Source: Mucilaginibacter sabulilitoris (GTDB taxonomy: Bacteria; Bacteroidota; Bacteroidia; Sphingobacteriales; Sphingobacteriaceae). Taken from it: a DNA stretch of 64,000 bases. The DNA lies in assembly GCF_034262375.1 (NCBI RefSeq), contig NZ_CP139558.1, positions 6,386,001-6,450,000 of the forward strand. Reading direction: 5' to 3'. Positions within the stretch are counted from its first letter, which is position 1. Every line of letters begins with the position of its first letter. A model generated the notes under the pieces. It was not told the DNA's origin. It made no database searches and was given only the letters and a program-made list of their open reading frames with translations. This document shows, piece by piece, positions 8,018 through 17,062 of the stretch. The position numbers were made by a program, and so were the translations under genes.

Positions 8018-9103
8018 ATGTGGTACAATACAAAAGCAGCACAAATACTCGGCATACAATATCCAATATTGCAGGGACCATTCGGAGGTAACCTTTCAAC
8101 TGTTGAATTGGTTGCTACCGTATCAAACGCTGGCGGATTAGGCGGTTATGGCGCCTATACTTTAAGTCCGCAGGAGATTATTGATGTAGATAAGCAGCTA
8201 AAGGCAGCAACCGATAAACCCTACAATATTAACCTATGGGTATCTGATCATGATGGTGCTGACAATGGCATTACCGACGAGCAATTTGACCAGACAAGTA
8301 CTTTATTTAAACCTTACTTTGACGAACTGAATATCCCGCTGCCACCAAAACCTGCCTCATTTAAATCAAGGTTTGAAAACCAGGTAGAAGCCCTGCTGCA
8401 CCTGAAACCCGCAGTATTTAGCTTTATGTTTGGCGTGCCATCTGCCGATATATTAGAACAATGCCGTAAGCTTGGTATTGCAACTATAGGTGCTGCAACC
8501 ACATTAGATGAAGCTATAGTACTCGAAGCTGCAGGAGTTGATATGATCATTGCCTCGGGCTTTGAAGCGGGTGGCCACCGGCCATCGTTCCTGGCATCGG
8601 CAGAGTCGTTAGTTACCGGCACTTTTGTGCTGCTGCAGCAAATTAAAGACAGAATAAAAACCCCGATTATTGCCGCCGGCGGTATAGCTAATGGCAAAGG
8701 TGTTGCTGCGGCCCTCACATTGGGGGCAGATGCGGCGCAAATAGGCACGGCATTTTTAGCCACCGACGAATCAAACGCCTTACCTATACACAGGCAAATG
8801 CTGTTTTCTGACGCGGCAAAATACACCACCCTATCGCGTGCCTTTACCGGAAGACTTGGCCGGGGCATAACCAGCCGCATAGCGAAAGATCTGCTGCATA
8901 AAGAAACCCGGATTTTACCTTTTCCGTTACAATCCTCATTTATGTCATCGCTTCGCAAGGCTGCAATTGAACAGGGAAAATGGGATATGATTTTGTTTTG
9001 GGGAGGGCAAATTGCACCAGTACTTAAACATACCAAAGCCAAAGAATTAATGCAATCCATAATCAAAGAAACAACGGATTATTTCAATAACCTAAAAGAT
9101 TAA
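8018..9103 (+). CDS. Nitronate monooxygenase (2-nitropropane dioxygenase type)
   Basis: This 361-residue FMN-dependent TIM-barrel enzyme starts with the family signature QILGIQYPILQGPFGGNLS and NAGGLGGYGAY. It contains ASGFEAGGHRPSF (about residues 179-191) and the phosphate-binding IIAAGGIANGKGVAAALTLGADAAQIGTAFLA. Enzymes of this class oxidise alkyl nitronates such as propionate 3-nitronate to carbonyl compounds plus nitrite or nitrate. Some relatives are flavin oxidoreductases with other substrates. It is cytoplasmic and is the last gene of the five-gene Crp-site operon, suggesting a detoxification or small-molecule catabolic role for the group (inference). Confidence 0.9.
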   Translation: MWYNTKAAQILGIQYPILQGPFGGNLSTVELVATVSNAGGLGGYGAYTLSPQEIIDVDKQLKAATDKPYNINLWVSDHDGADNGITDEQFDQTSTLFKPYFDELNIPLPPKPASFKSRFENQVEALLHLKPAVFSFMFGVPSADILEQCRKLGIATIGAATTLDEAIVLEAAGVDMIIASGFEAGGHRPSFLASAESLVTGTFVLLQQIKDRIKTPIIAAGGIANGKGVAAALTLGADAAQIGTAFLATDESNALPIHRQMLFSDAAKYTTLSRAFTGRLGRGITSRIAKDLLHKETRILPFPLQSSFMSSLRKAAIEQGKWDMILFWGGQIAPVLKHTKAKELMQSIIKETTDYFNNLKD

Positions 9104-9215
9104 AGAGGGTAATCCTTAACCAGCGTTACTAATCATTATATCGACTGCGAAAAACGCTCAGTTCCCCGGCCCGGAAAGCTTATGGTTTTTTACAGGAGCA
9201 TAAAACATTAATACA

Positions 9216-10076
9216 ATGAACTCATCAAAAACAGGTAATTAATTGCTATTGGTAATTGTAGATACTGCGGATCATATTATTACACATATACAGGCATTCC
9301 ACGCTGATAAAGGAGATGGTCAGTGCTTTACCGAGGTACTGAAACATACAGCAAATAACCTTAGTGATAACGGCTTAAAGATGGAAGAGGTTATTGCAGA
9401 TGCAGGGTACAGCAGTGAGCCTGCTCTTTTAGCTTTGATAAGGCATCAGGTAGAGGGCTTTATCCCTAACAAGAAAGGGTTCATAAATGACCGTGCAGGT
9501 TTTACTTACGAGGCTGAAAATGACCGTTACAAATGCCCTGAAGGAAAATACCTTACTTTCCGGCATTTCAGAATAAGGGGAGAAAGTACGCATAAACTGT
9601 ATAAGACCAATGTAAAGGACTGCAAAGATTGCCCTTTCAAACAGACCTGTACGAACCCATCCATCGGCATTAAAGTGATCAGGGATTCGAGCGTTAAACA
9701 ACTCTACGCACAAATGGCACATCGTGTACAAAGTACTAAGGGGCAAAAAATGAGAAAAATAAGGGCAGGCACAGTGGAGCCTGTAATTGGTACGCTGGTC
9801 AACTTTACTGCTATGAAGAAAGTGAATACAAAAGGTATTGCTTTGGCCAATAAATGTATGATTATGGCGGCTGTGGCGTATAATCTCAAAAAATTGCTGA
9901 AAGCAAGACCCGCACCAGGCAAAAACAGCCCCAACGATACATTAACTACCCCTTTTGAGATATTACATCGGCAAATAGCTATCCTGTTTGCTCAGATGAT
10001 CTGCTTGATGATGGCATTATTCAAAGCATATAGAAAAGGGCAAACAACCTATTGGTCATTTGCCCTTTATCTTTAG
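9216..10076 (+). pseudogene. Truncated IS1182-type transposase remnant
   Basis: The frame from ATG 9216 reads MNSSKTGN, meets TAA at 9240, then stays open for 277 codons. It carries the second catalytic Asp region (EEVIADAGYSSEP), a Cys pair region (CKDCPFKQTC) and the final Glu region (GTVEPVIGTLVNF) of IS1182-type DDE transposases. The N-terminal DNA-binding half and the first catalytic Asp are missing, and no inverted repeats were found at either side. With an in-frame stop plus N-terminal loss it cannot encode an active enzyme. It differs clearly from the intact IS1182-type copy near 61 kb, so it is a separate, older insertion. It sits between the nitronate monooxygenase operon and a convergent outer-membrane protein gene. 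Confidence 0.85.
10035..10070. terminator. Hairpin terminator at the end of the transposase remnant
   Basis: A 10-bp perfect stem AAAGGGCAAA / TTTGCCCTTT around a 14-base loop. It overlaps the last codons of the transposase frame and lies between convergent genes, so it may stop transcription from either side. The T-run is short. Confidence 0.6.
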
Positions 10077-10150
10077 CCATTTTAATCATCTTGTGCAACA
10101 GGCACAAATGACCAGGCTTTTTGTTGTTTTCCTCTTTGGCAGTCGAATAT

Positions 10151-12733
10151 TTACAATCTGAAGTTAAGTCCTATAAACGGGTACCAGCCATCGCTTGAGT
10201 GACCGGCCATAATCTGCAATACCGTTAAGCTGGCAGGTGCAAAAAAGATACCGCCGCCAGTACCGGTATGCCATTTGTCGGAGTGTTCGTCTTTTATCCA
10301 AACACGGCCGGCATCATAAAAGCCCATCAGTCCAAATTGGCCTGGTAGTATATAACTGGCTATGTCGGCCAGTTTAATCCGCGCCTGCAGGTTGTTATAT
10401 ACCATGTGCTGACCCGCGAAACGGTTTTGCAGGTAGCCAAGCAAATTACCCTGGCCACCTAAAAACATAGACTGATAAAAAGCCGCATTGCCGATGCTCG
10501 CACCACCGCCTACACGATCTGACAGTACGATGGATCCATTTGAGGTTAGCTTTTGGTAATAGGTAAACTCAGATCTGATTTGCCCGTATGCTCTTGAATA
10601 ATTGTTTAAGCCACCATAACCTTGCAGCCTGATTAACAGGTAGTAGCCGCTTTTTGGCAATATGTTGTTGTCTTTATGGTTGCTTTCAAAATTAACCAGG
10701 GCGCCTAAGTGAAGCTTATCTTTATTGGTGGTTAAGCTATCGTAACTGTTTATGAGCGATGGTTGACTGATGAGGCGTCCGGCATTACTGGCAGGATCAA
10801 GATGATAATACTGGAATGATGGACCGGCACTTATGGTAGTTCCTCGGCCTAACTTCCAGCGCAGGGCTGGGTCAACCTGGTAAATATCATAACGGGTGCG
10901 GTAAAACCGGCGGTAATCATTGATGCTCTTGTCAAGCACCGATTCGTTACCGCGGCCAAAAAAGTTCACTGTATTATCAGGAGCCTGCGCATAGGCCTGC
11001 AACGTGATATCGGCCTTGCCAATGGCGTCTATCCATTCACCGTTGTATTTAACACGGAAAGCATCTGTAGCGAAAGAATGGGTGATCATTACCTGCTGTA
11101 CGGTAGAATAAGGCAGTTTACGAAAACCATCATGGCCGGTGTATTTAAAGCCTAAGCCCAATAAAAAGCCATCATCCTTATTGAGGGCTGCTGTAGCCAG
11201 CGGCATCCATACATTATACAAATTGGTAGGTAAAAACCTCACATTAGCCGTATCGCTCGAAAAATGCTTGCTTACCCGGTTCTCATTGCCCGTAAACTTA
11301 GTATTATCTACCGGTCCGTAAACCTTTACTTTGGTAGCGGCTTGCTTTATATCAAAGGTTTTATTGCCGGTGCTATCAACCACTCTTAATTTAATGGGTG
11401 TATTGGCCGTATTCACGGTAATCTGATCTTCGCCGCCAGATACATAAAGCCTTATTTCTTTTGTGATGCCGGGGTGATAGGTTACATCCATCAGAGCGCC
11501 TTTGTCTTTACCATTTTTGCTTAGCTTTTCAATGGTAACCCTCATGGCGCTATCAGGGGCATCGCTGATGGTTATTTGTTCGTCCTTATCTGTGGCACGT
11601 ATATCTATTATGCGATAAACAAATTTGTAGTACTGGCTCATAGCAGCAGGTATGTTATCGCGGCGCTTTTTTAGTTTGGCAAACAACTCATCGTGCCTAA
11701 AACGGTAGTTTTCAATGGGCAGGCGTTTAAGACCTGCCTCTAGCACCTCGTCCGTTTCGGCCTTTACAAAATCGTTCACTACCTTCATGTATTCGGTATA
11801 GTTCATTTGCGCATCGGGATAAGCGCCGGCAAAACGGGTTTTGAACAGAGAGTATTTTACCCTTGGTATTTCGCCGTCAAAATCATCCAGTAAAGGGTCT
11901 ATCCATGATAGCGCTGCAATGGATGGGAACACCCCTTCGGTAAGGTGAAATACCTGGTCGCGGTCGCGCGGAACGCTGGTGTATATTTTTCCCTTGTCTT
12001 CACCGTTTTTGGCAGTTGCCCAACGCCATTGGTCTTCATGGCGGTCCCAATCGCCAATAAGTAAATCAAGCAAGCGGGCACGTAAAAACGTTTCACCATC
12101 CATGCGGTTAGCATAACTTTTAACCAGCTCACGCTCCATCTTTAAAGTATTGTCCGACTCACCTATTGGTTCGCGCTCTTCCAGCAGGCAAACGGTGCCC
12201 ACAAAAGTTTTGCTGTACTGACCCAATGCCGGGTCGGCGGCAACTACGCCAATAACAGGGTTGGCATGTGGCACCCGGGCGGCCCTGGCCAGCGGTGGCA
12301 CAATCAGCGCTGAATAGGGATGCTGACCGCTAAATTCGTCGCCAACCCAATCCACGGCAAAAGTACCCCGTAAGTTTTCGGGTAGCAGCTTGTCAGGTAT
12401 TTTCTCCACACTGCGCAATACCCATTCGCGGCCGGTTTTATCCTCCAGACGTAAGGATTTTGATTCCATACCGCCGCCTTCTTTGGTAGGGGTAAGACCG
12501 CCGTTTACCTGTGATAATTTGATCACCGGCAGTTTTACCGGCATGGCCCATTCTTTACGGTAATTCTTTCCAAACAACCAGCGGTGAATGCCGGTTACAT
12601 CATCATACGACGCGTGGACTTTTACAACCGTACTGTCAGGGAACTTTTGCCAGGCAGACGGCTCAATTTCCTGGGCCCATACCTGTACAGCGGTGCCCAA
12701 GAATAAAGCGGTGATAAGTATTTTCTTTAGCAT
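10151..12733 (-). CDS. Outer-membrane beta-barrel (BamA/D15-like) protein with kinase-like N-terminal half
   Basis: From the ATG at 12733 the 860-residue product has a signal peptide (MLKKILITALFLGTAVQVWAQ). The C-terminal half (about residues 500-860) is rich in alternating beta strands, with GLGFKYTGHDGFRK, LGGQGNLLGYLQNRFAGQHMVYNNLQARI and the final aromatic strand WYPFIGLNFRL, the pattern of Omp85/D15-type barrels. The N-terminal half contains LLDLLIGDWDRHEDQWRWA and, further on, SVPRDRDQVFH. These resemble the catalytic loop and metal-binding Asp of HipA/FAM20-like atypical kinases. Similar N-terminal regions accompany metallophosphoesterase-barrel fusions in Bacteroidota, but no phosphoesterase motif is present here. 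A longer start at 12772 is possible but would place residues before the signal peptide. Confidence 0.8.
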   Translation of the reverse strand: MLKKILITALFLGTAVQVWAQEIEPSAWQKFPDSTVVKVHASYDDVTGIHRWLFGKNYRKEWAMPVKLPVIKLSQVNGGLTPTKEGGGMESKSLRLEDKTGREWVLRSVEKIPDKLLPENLRGTFAVDWVGDEFSGQHPYSALIVPPLARAARVPHANPVIGVVAADPALGQYSKTFVGTVCLLEEREPIGESDNTLKMERELVKSYANRMDGETFLRARLLDLLIGDWDRHEDQWRWATAKNGEDKGKIYTSVPRDRDQVFHLTEGVFPSIAALSWIDPLLDDFDGEIPRVKYSLFKTRFAGAYPDAQMNYTEYMKVVNDFVKAETDEVLEAGLKRLPIENYRFRHDELFAKLKKRRDNIPAAMSQYYKFVYRIIDIRATDKDEQITISDAPDSAMRVTIEKLSKNGKDKGALMDVTYHPGITKEIRLYVSGGEDQITVNTANTPIKLRVVDSTGNKTFDIKQAATKVKVYGPVDNTKFTGNENRVSKHFSSDTANVRFLPTNLYNVWMPLATAALNKDDGFLLGLGFKYTGHDGFRKLPYSTVQQVMITHSFATDAFRVKYNGEWIDAIGKADITLQAYAQAPDNTVNFFGRGNESVLDKSINDYRRFYRTRYDIYQVDPALRWKLGRGTTISAGPSFQYYHLDPASNAGRLISQPSLINSYDSLTTNKDKLHLGALVNFESNHKDNNILPKSGYYLLIRLQGYGGLNNYSRAYGQIRSEFTYYQKLTSNGSIVLSDRVGGGASIGNAAFYQSMFLGGQGNLLGYLQNRFAGQHMVYNNLQARIKLADIASYILPGQFGLMGFYDAGRVWIKDEHSDKWHTGTGGGIFFAPASLTVLQIMAGHSSDGWYPFIGLNFRL

Positions 12734-13181
12734 AGGATAAATAATTAAATTTAGATCAGTATAGATCATCAAAAAAGGCTCCGGTAAGATTCCTTACTCA
12801 TTTAAATTAAAACCAGGCAAAAATTTGATTGCCAGAAGGTTAAAACGCCCATCTTACTCGTAGTCCAATTTATGTCGATTTCGAAGCTCAAAAAAAAGCA
12901 TTTTTTACATATAAGATGTAAAATGTTATAGAGATACCAGCAATTTTCCTAATCCACGAAACAGTAGTACTATCCCAATATTTGAAAAGTATCGTATTGC
13001 TAATGATAATAAAGCCAGACAAAAACATGAATAGGTGTGTAAAAAAATAGACTACTTTCATGATAGTGAGATTTCCGTTTCTGGGTTTTGCAAATAACAG
13101 AGTTGTCTTAATCTACACTAACAATATGCCATTTTTAAATATACTGACAATCAATGATTTACGCAAATACAAAAGAAAAAC

Positions 13182-13201
13182 AATTACGATATATCGTAAT
13201 T
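13182..13201. promoter_or_regulatory. 20-bp perfect palindrome
   Basis: AATTACGATATATCGTAATT is perfectly self-complementary. It lies 109 bp downstream of the GH2 gene's stop codon and more than 450 bp upstream of the barrel-protein gene. It could be a protein-binding site; no partner is evident. Confidence 0.4.
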
Positions 13202-13221
13202 AGATATTTTATGATGCGAAA

Positions 13222-13260
13222 TACGGTAACATGGCAAATAACATCACTCATGCTACCGTA
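13222..13260. terminator. Inverted repeat behind the GH2 gene
   Basis: TACGGTAACATG and CATGCTACCGTA pair over 12 bases with one mismatch around a 15-base loop. It lies 50 bp after the GH2 stop on the minus strand. There is no strong T-run, so it could be a transcript-end hairpin or a binding site. Confidence 0.4.
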
Positions 13261-13309
13261 CTTAATCAGTTATAAATCTGATAATTAAACCTAAACCCAA
13301 TCCATTATT

Positions 13310-16261
13310 TTAATTCTTTTTATCATTGTTATAAGGATCTACGATCAGCTTAATTTTATCGCTGCCTAACAAATTGGCATCAAATTCAATTTTTACTGTT
13401 TTGGTTTCACCCTCGAGCAATGAAAAATAATTATCATTCATGATGGCTGGTAATATCTGCTCGTTATTTGACGCTCTTACTGCTTGTACCCTTACTCCAA
13501 AAGCAACAGCGTTTGATGATGCCGGATTGGTAATGTTAGCAGAGATAACATATTTATCACCTGTTTTAACGGTTTTGTAATCTACCTTTAAATTAACTTT
13601 TGCCAGTGTATTTAAAGCACTGTAATCTTTACGCTTGTTACCTCTCCAGTAAAAATTATCTGATACCAATTTACCTGTTTTATCTGTTAATTTTAGCTTG
13701 ATAAAATGAACAGCTGATAAACCTGGGCTGGCCACATCGCCTTGATAAACCTCAAAGCTGTACAGTGAATAGCCCCAATAAGTAGCGCGCTCCACACCCT
13801 GCATCCGCACATACCTGGCTGTTACTTCCGGAAACGCGATCTTTTGTTCACCCGGGCGGCCTTCGTCTGTAGTATAAACATCACTCCACTGCTTACCATC
13901 GCCTGATGTCTGGATCTTGAATGCTTTGGCATAGGCGGCCTCCCAGTTTAAACCAACACCATTTACAACCTCATCCTTACCGAGATCAATCGTGATCCAT
14001 TCCTGGTCGCTGCTTTTACTTGCCCAACGCGTGCCCGTGTTACCATCGTTAACTGCATTGGGTTCGCCATTAGTCGATGAGGACGCGAATACCTTTTTGT
14101 TTAGCGCCAAATCGGCCTTATAAGGATTAAATTTAAGTTTAAAAACCTCGCCCGCGCTATTTGCCGGCGCATCGGCGGTTTTTGACATACTGTATTGTTT
14201 AACCAGTGAACCATCCAGGTTATAAACATCAGCCGAGGCGGTTAACCCTTCAATATCGGAACGGGTAGTGTTAATGATCTTGATGGCATCTGTTAGTGGG
14301 TTCCATTGAATGTGTAGTGGCTCACAGGCTTTTTTGGCTCCCCAGAACGCGCCTGTAAGGTCATAGTAGTAATCATAGGTTTGCCACACCATAGACGGGT
14401 AAGCCGACTGGCTCATCCAGGCCATGAGGCCTGAGGCGTCTTCGCCCATAGCATCCTGCCAGCCCTCAAACATGGCCTTATTGGTTTCCACGTTTACAAA
14501 CTGGGCCTTACGGCAATAATCTTCAATGCCTGTTGGCTTACCATAGCTGCTAACACTTTCATCATATTGGTCGGGACCTGCATTAAAAGCTAAAGGGCCA
14601 AAAAAGTGCAGGTTCCACATTTCGTTACGTGGCCACCATTTATCTTCGGGCATAAACTTTTTAAAGCTTTCAAAGTTGGTAAAAACGGCTGTACCCAATT
14701 CTGTACGCAGTCCCCAGCCCTTATTACCTCCAAGACCGGTAGGGTAAGCGGTAAAATAATACCTGGGATCTTTACTGGCCCAGGGGCCGCTGCCGGTCAG
14801 GTTTTCGGCATGGGAGTTAGGTTGGTAATATCTTTCACCCCCATCAAAAGTTGCCAGATCTTCTTTTAACCAGTTATTTAATGGTGCCATAGGCCAGCCC
14901 TCGTTTTCGGCGCACCAAACAGCTATAGAAGCATGGTTACGGAAACGCTTGATTTTTTCGATGGCATTAGCATTAAAAACGTTGATATCGGCAGGCAGGT
15001 TTTCGTTGGCATTCAGCCAAAAATCGTCCCATACCATGATACCATATTTATCGCAGGCATCGTAAAACTCTTCATCAGTAGTTGAGCCAATCCAATTACG
15101 GATCATGTTAAAGTTCATTTCCTTATGCAGGCGTACCTTGGTGTCGTACTCCTGCCCACGACAGCGCAGCAAATACTCCGACATACCCCAGTCGCCGCCT
15201 TTAATGAACACTTTTACCCCGTTAATAGCCACATGCAGCACATGATCAATAGTATCGTAGCTATACCGTTTAATTCCGAATTTTATATTTTGCACATCAG
15301 ACACCTCATCATCCGCAACTAAGCTCAGCTTGCAGTTATAAAGGTTTGGTTCGCCATAGCCATTCGGCCACCATAGTTTAGGGCTATTAATCATTAATTG
15401 CGAGAACGTTTTCTTATCCAGCTTAATGGAAGTTTCTCCATTGGCATTAACGTTTATTTTTTGAGTAAACTCGATATTTCCTGGTGTGATGAGGCCTTTG
15501 ATAACAGCTGTTCTTGCAACCGGGGCATTGTTCTTCACTTCCATTTCAATAGACACATCAGCCCGGGCATTGGTGGGCAGGCTACTGCGGATCCATGGGT
15601 CTTTTATGGTAACGTCACCGGTATTGCTCAGGTAAACATTATCGGTAATCCCAGAGTTAAGACCTGGCACATAAGGCATCCAGTCCCAGCTTGCGCTTGA
15701 CACATAGTTGGGACTACCCACGTTGGCCAGCGGTTGTCTGGGAATATCAACCAATACGGCCAGTACATTTTCATCATGGCCTTTTACCTGGGTGGTAATA
15801 TCAAATTGTCCCAGCTGCATAAACCCGTCAAGATTGCCTAAAAGAGTTCCGTTCAGGTAAATTGTGGCTTTACGGTTTACCCCTTTAAAGTTAAGCCAGA
15901 TGTGCTTTTTTGAATAACCAGCCGGAACGTTGAATTCTGTACGGTACCAAAAACTGCGATCATATTTGGCCCTGTCGACCTTATAAATATTATCACCAAA
16001 ATTGGGGTCTTTCTCTAAACCGGCTGCCACGTACGAAACAAAAGTAGTCCCGGGTACAATCGCGGGTACCCAACCTTTGGTTTCATAACCGGCTGTTTTA
16101 ACTGCGTTGGCATCGGATATATCTGCCTGTGGCTTTACCATCCATTGCTGATGCTCTGAACTATTGAGATAGACAATGTTGGATTGGGCAAACGTATGGA
16201 ATGGAAAAACTATAATCGCCGTGAATGCAATGATAGCTTTAAAAATGTATTTTTTTTGCAT
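13310..16261 (-). CDS. Secreted GH2 family glycosidase with F5/8C (CBM32-like) domain
   Basis: The 983-residue protein has a signal peptide ending FAQ (residue 25) and the three-part GH2 core: jelly-roll (about residues 60-215), Ig-like (about 220-340) and TIM barrel (about 345-640). The proposed acid/base Glu lies in VWCAENEGWP (about residue 450) and the nucleophile Glu in LRTELGTAVF. Overall layout resembles beta-mannosidase, endo-beta-mannosidase and exo-beta-glucosaminidase subfamilies. Within the C-terminal part, a discoidin-type module (about 720-850, ASSSTNGEPNAVNDGNTGTR to YSFEVYQGD) should bind sugars. It follows susD in the same direction, but an intron and a terminator lie between. 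It is probably the periplasmic enzyme of this locus. The exact substrate cannot be fixed from sequence alone. Confidence 0.87.
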   Translation of the reverse strand: MQKKYIFKAIIAFTAIIVFPFHTFAQSNIVYLNSSEHQQWMVKPQADISDANAVKTAGYETKGWVPAIVPGTTFVSYVAAGLEKDPNFGDNIYKVDRAKYDRSFWYRTEFNVPAGYSKKHIWLNFKGVNRKATIYLNGTLLGNLDGFMQLGQFDITTQVKGHDENVLAVLVDIPRQPLANVGSPNYVSSASWDWMPYVPGLNSGITDNVYLSNTGDVTIKDPWIRSSLPTNARADVSIEMEVKNNAPVARTAVIKGLITPGNIEFTQKINVNANGETSIKLDKKTFSQLMINSPKLWWPNGYGEPNLYNCKLSLVADDEVSDVQNIKFGIKRYSYDTIDHVLHVAINGVKVFIKGGDWGMSEYLLRCRGQEYDTKVRLHKEMNFNMIRNWIGSTTDEEFYDACDKYGIMVWDDFWLNANENLPADINVFNANAIEKIKRFRNHASIAVWCAENEGWPMAPLNNWLKEDLATFDGGERYYQPNSHAENLTGSGPWASKDPRYYFTAYPTGLGGNKGWGLRTELGTAVFTNFESFKKFMPEDKWWPRNEMWNLHFFGPLAFNAGPDQYDESVSSYGKPTGIEDYCRKAQFVNVETNKAMFEGWQDAMGEDASGLMAWMSQSAYPSMVWQTYDYYYDLTGAFWGAKKACEPLHIQWNPLTDAIKIINTTRSDIEGLTASADVYNLDGSLVKQYSMSKTADAPANSAGEVFKLKFNPYKADLALNKKVFASSSTNGEPNAVNDGNTGTRWASKSSDQEWITIDLGKDEVVNGVGLNWEAAYAKAFKIQTSGDGKQWSDVYTTDEGRPGEQKIAFPEVTARYVRMQGVERATYWGYSLYSFEVYQGDVASPGLSAVHFIKLKLTDKTGKLVSDNFYWRGNKRKDYSALNTLAKVNLKVDYKTVKTGDKYVISANITNPASSNAVAFGVRVQAVRASNNEQILPAIMNDNYFSLLEGETKTVKIEFDANLLGSDKIKLIVDPYNNDKKN

Positions 16262-16312
16262 GGGAAGTAATGAGTGAGGGACTTAAAATGCTTAATTTCT
16301 TAACAAACGGGC

Positions 16313-16353
16313 GAAAAAATTCCCGCTGCCCGATTAACAGGGCCGCGGGAATC
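16313..16353 (-). terminator. Rho-independent terminator of the SusCD transcript
   Basis: On the minus strand GATTCCCGC-GGCCC pairs with GGGC-A-GCGGGAAT and is followed by six T. It lies between the group II intron and the GH2 gene, so part of the SusC-SusD transcription probably ends here. Confidence 0.8.
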
Positions 16354-16385
16354 AGTTAGTTTTAAACTTACAGAACCGAAAGTTT

Positions 16386-16459
16386 GTCGAGTAGACCTGG
16401 GGAATTTCACCCCAAGTCCCTCATAGAACCGTGCTTGATAGTCTCCCATCACACGGCTC
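16386..16459 (-). ncRNA. Group II intron domains V and VI
   Basis: Domain V: GAGCCGTG pairs with CACGGTTC, around an inner stem GAT/ATC closed by a GAGA-type loop. Domain VI: GACTTGGGG pairs with CCCCAGGTC around TGAAATT. This is the catalytic core and branch-point region of the intron. Confidence 0.85.
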
Positions 16460-17062
16460 TTATTAACTAATACACCGGGGTCTGTCCTTGACTCCGCGTG
16501 TTTTGCTTTCATCCTTTGCTACCTCCTGATCGCTCAGTTTTGCGCCGGATATAGAAAGCCTGTTAATACATCCCCTTCGCTCCATTCCCATTACAGGAAC
16601 TTCATTACTAATACGGGATGTTCCGCCCCCGTGCCATCCATCGGTACTTTCCCTCTTGCCGGTGCACCGACTTGAGGTTTTCCCTTAACATGATGGCGAC
16701 AGGTTCTCGCGTTCCATACAAAAGCCTGTGTTAAGCTCGTGCCACTTATACACCGGATGCCGCAAAGCCAGTAAACAGGTTCCCGCCTTGCTTGTCCCTG
16801 GGTCGCTACTGTTACCCGGTTTTGACATCGTCTAATCCTTTCGATGCCTCATCAGTGGTTCACTTGCGTTCACCTTCTTAACACTTACCTGACACCTTTA
16901 ATGATGCCTTTTCCGCTAACGCTCACTACCAAGGCACTTAACCAAAGCAGCTTAGCGGCGGTTTGGTACCCGCTCCTGTAAGCCGATACCGAGGGGCCGT
17001 CCCTCATCTTTTATACAGCTCGCAATCAGTGGTTCTGCGAACCTCTGATTTGCTCGCGACAC
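16386..17062 (-). mobile_element. Group II intron without an encoded reverse transcriptase
   Basis: This 677-bp stretch has no credible coding frame but ends with a textbook group II intron 3' part. A 34-nt domain V (16459-16426) starts GAGCCGTG, with the AGC triad, and closes with CACGGTTC. It is followed by a domain VI hairpin (16418-16394) and the 3' end CTACTCGAC. The 5' end GTGTCGCGAGC, close to the GUGYG consensus, starts directly after the SusD TGA. The length fits a ribozyme core with domain IV reduced to a small loop, so any intron-encoded protein must act from elsewhere. Boundaries are inferred from these end motifs; I could not identify the exon-binding pairings by eye. Confidence 0.85.

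Larger units (their letters stand above)
12734..13309. other. Intergenic region with two dyad-symmetric sites
   Basis: No credible coding frame was seen over these 576 bp of AT-rich sequence. It holds a 20-bp perfect palindrome at 13182-13201 and a 12-bp inverted repeat at 13222-13260, listed separately. It should also contain the promoter of the barrel-protein gene. Confidence 0.6.

Noticed and set aside
8314..9066. 250-residue minus-strand open frame
   Set aside because: It is antisense to nitronate monooxygenase, rich in Ala, Ser and Pro without a fold pattern, and the plus-strand gene is clearly real.
16300..16512. 70-residue minus-strand frame with a natural-looking ATG
   Set aside because: It is a translation through intron domains V and VI (SRVMGDYQARFYEGLG is the domain V/VI sequence), not a protein gene.
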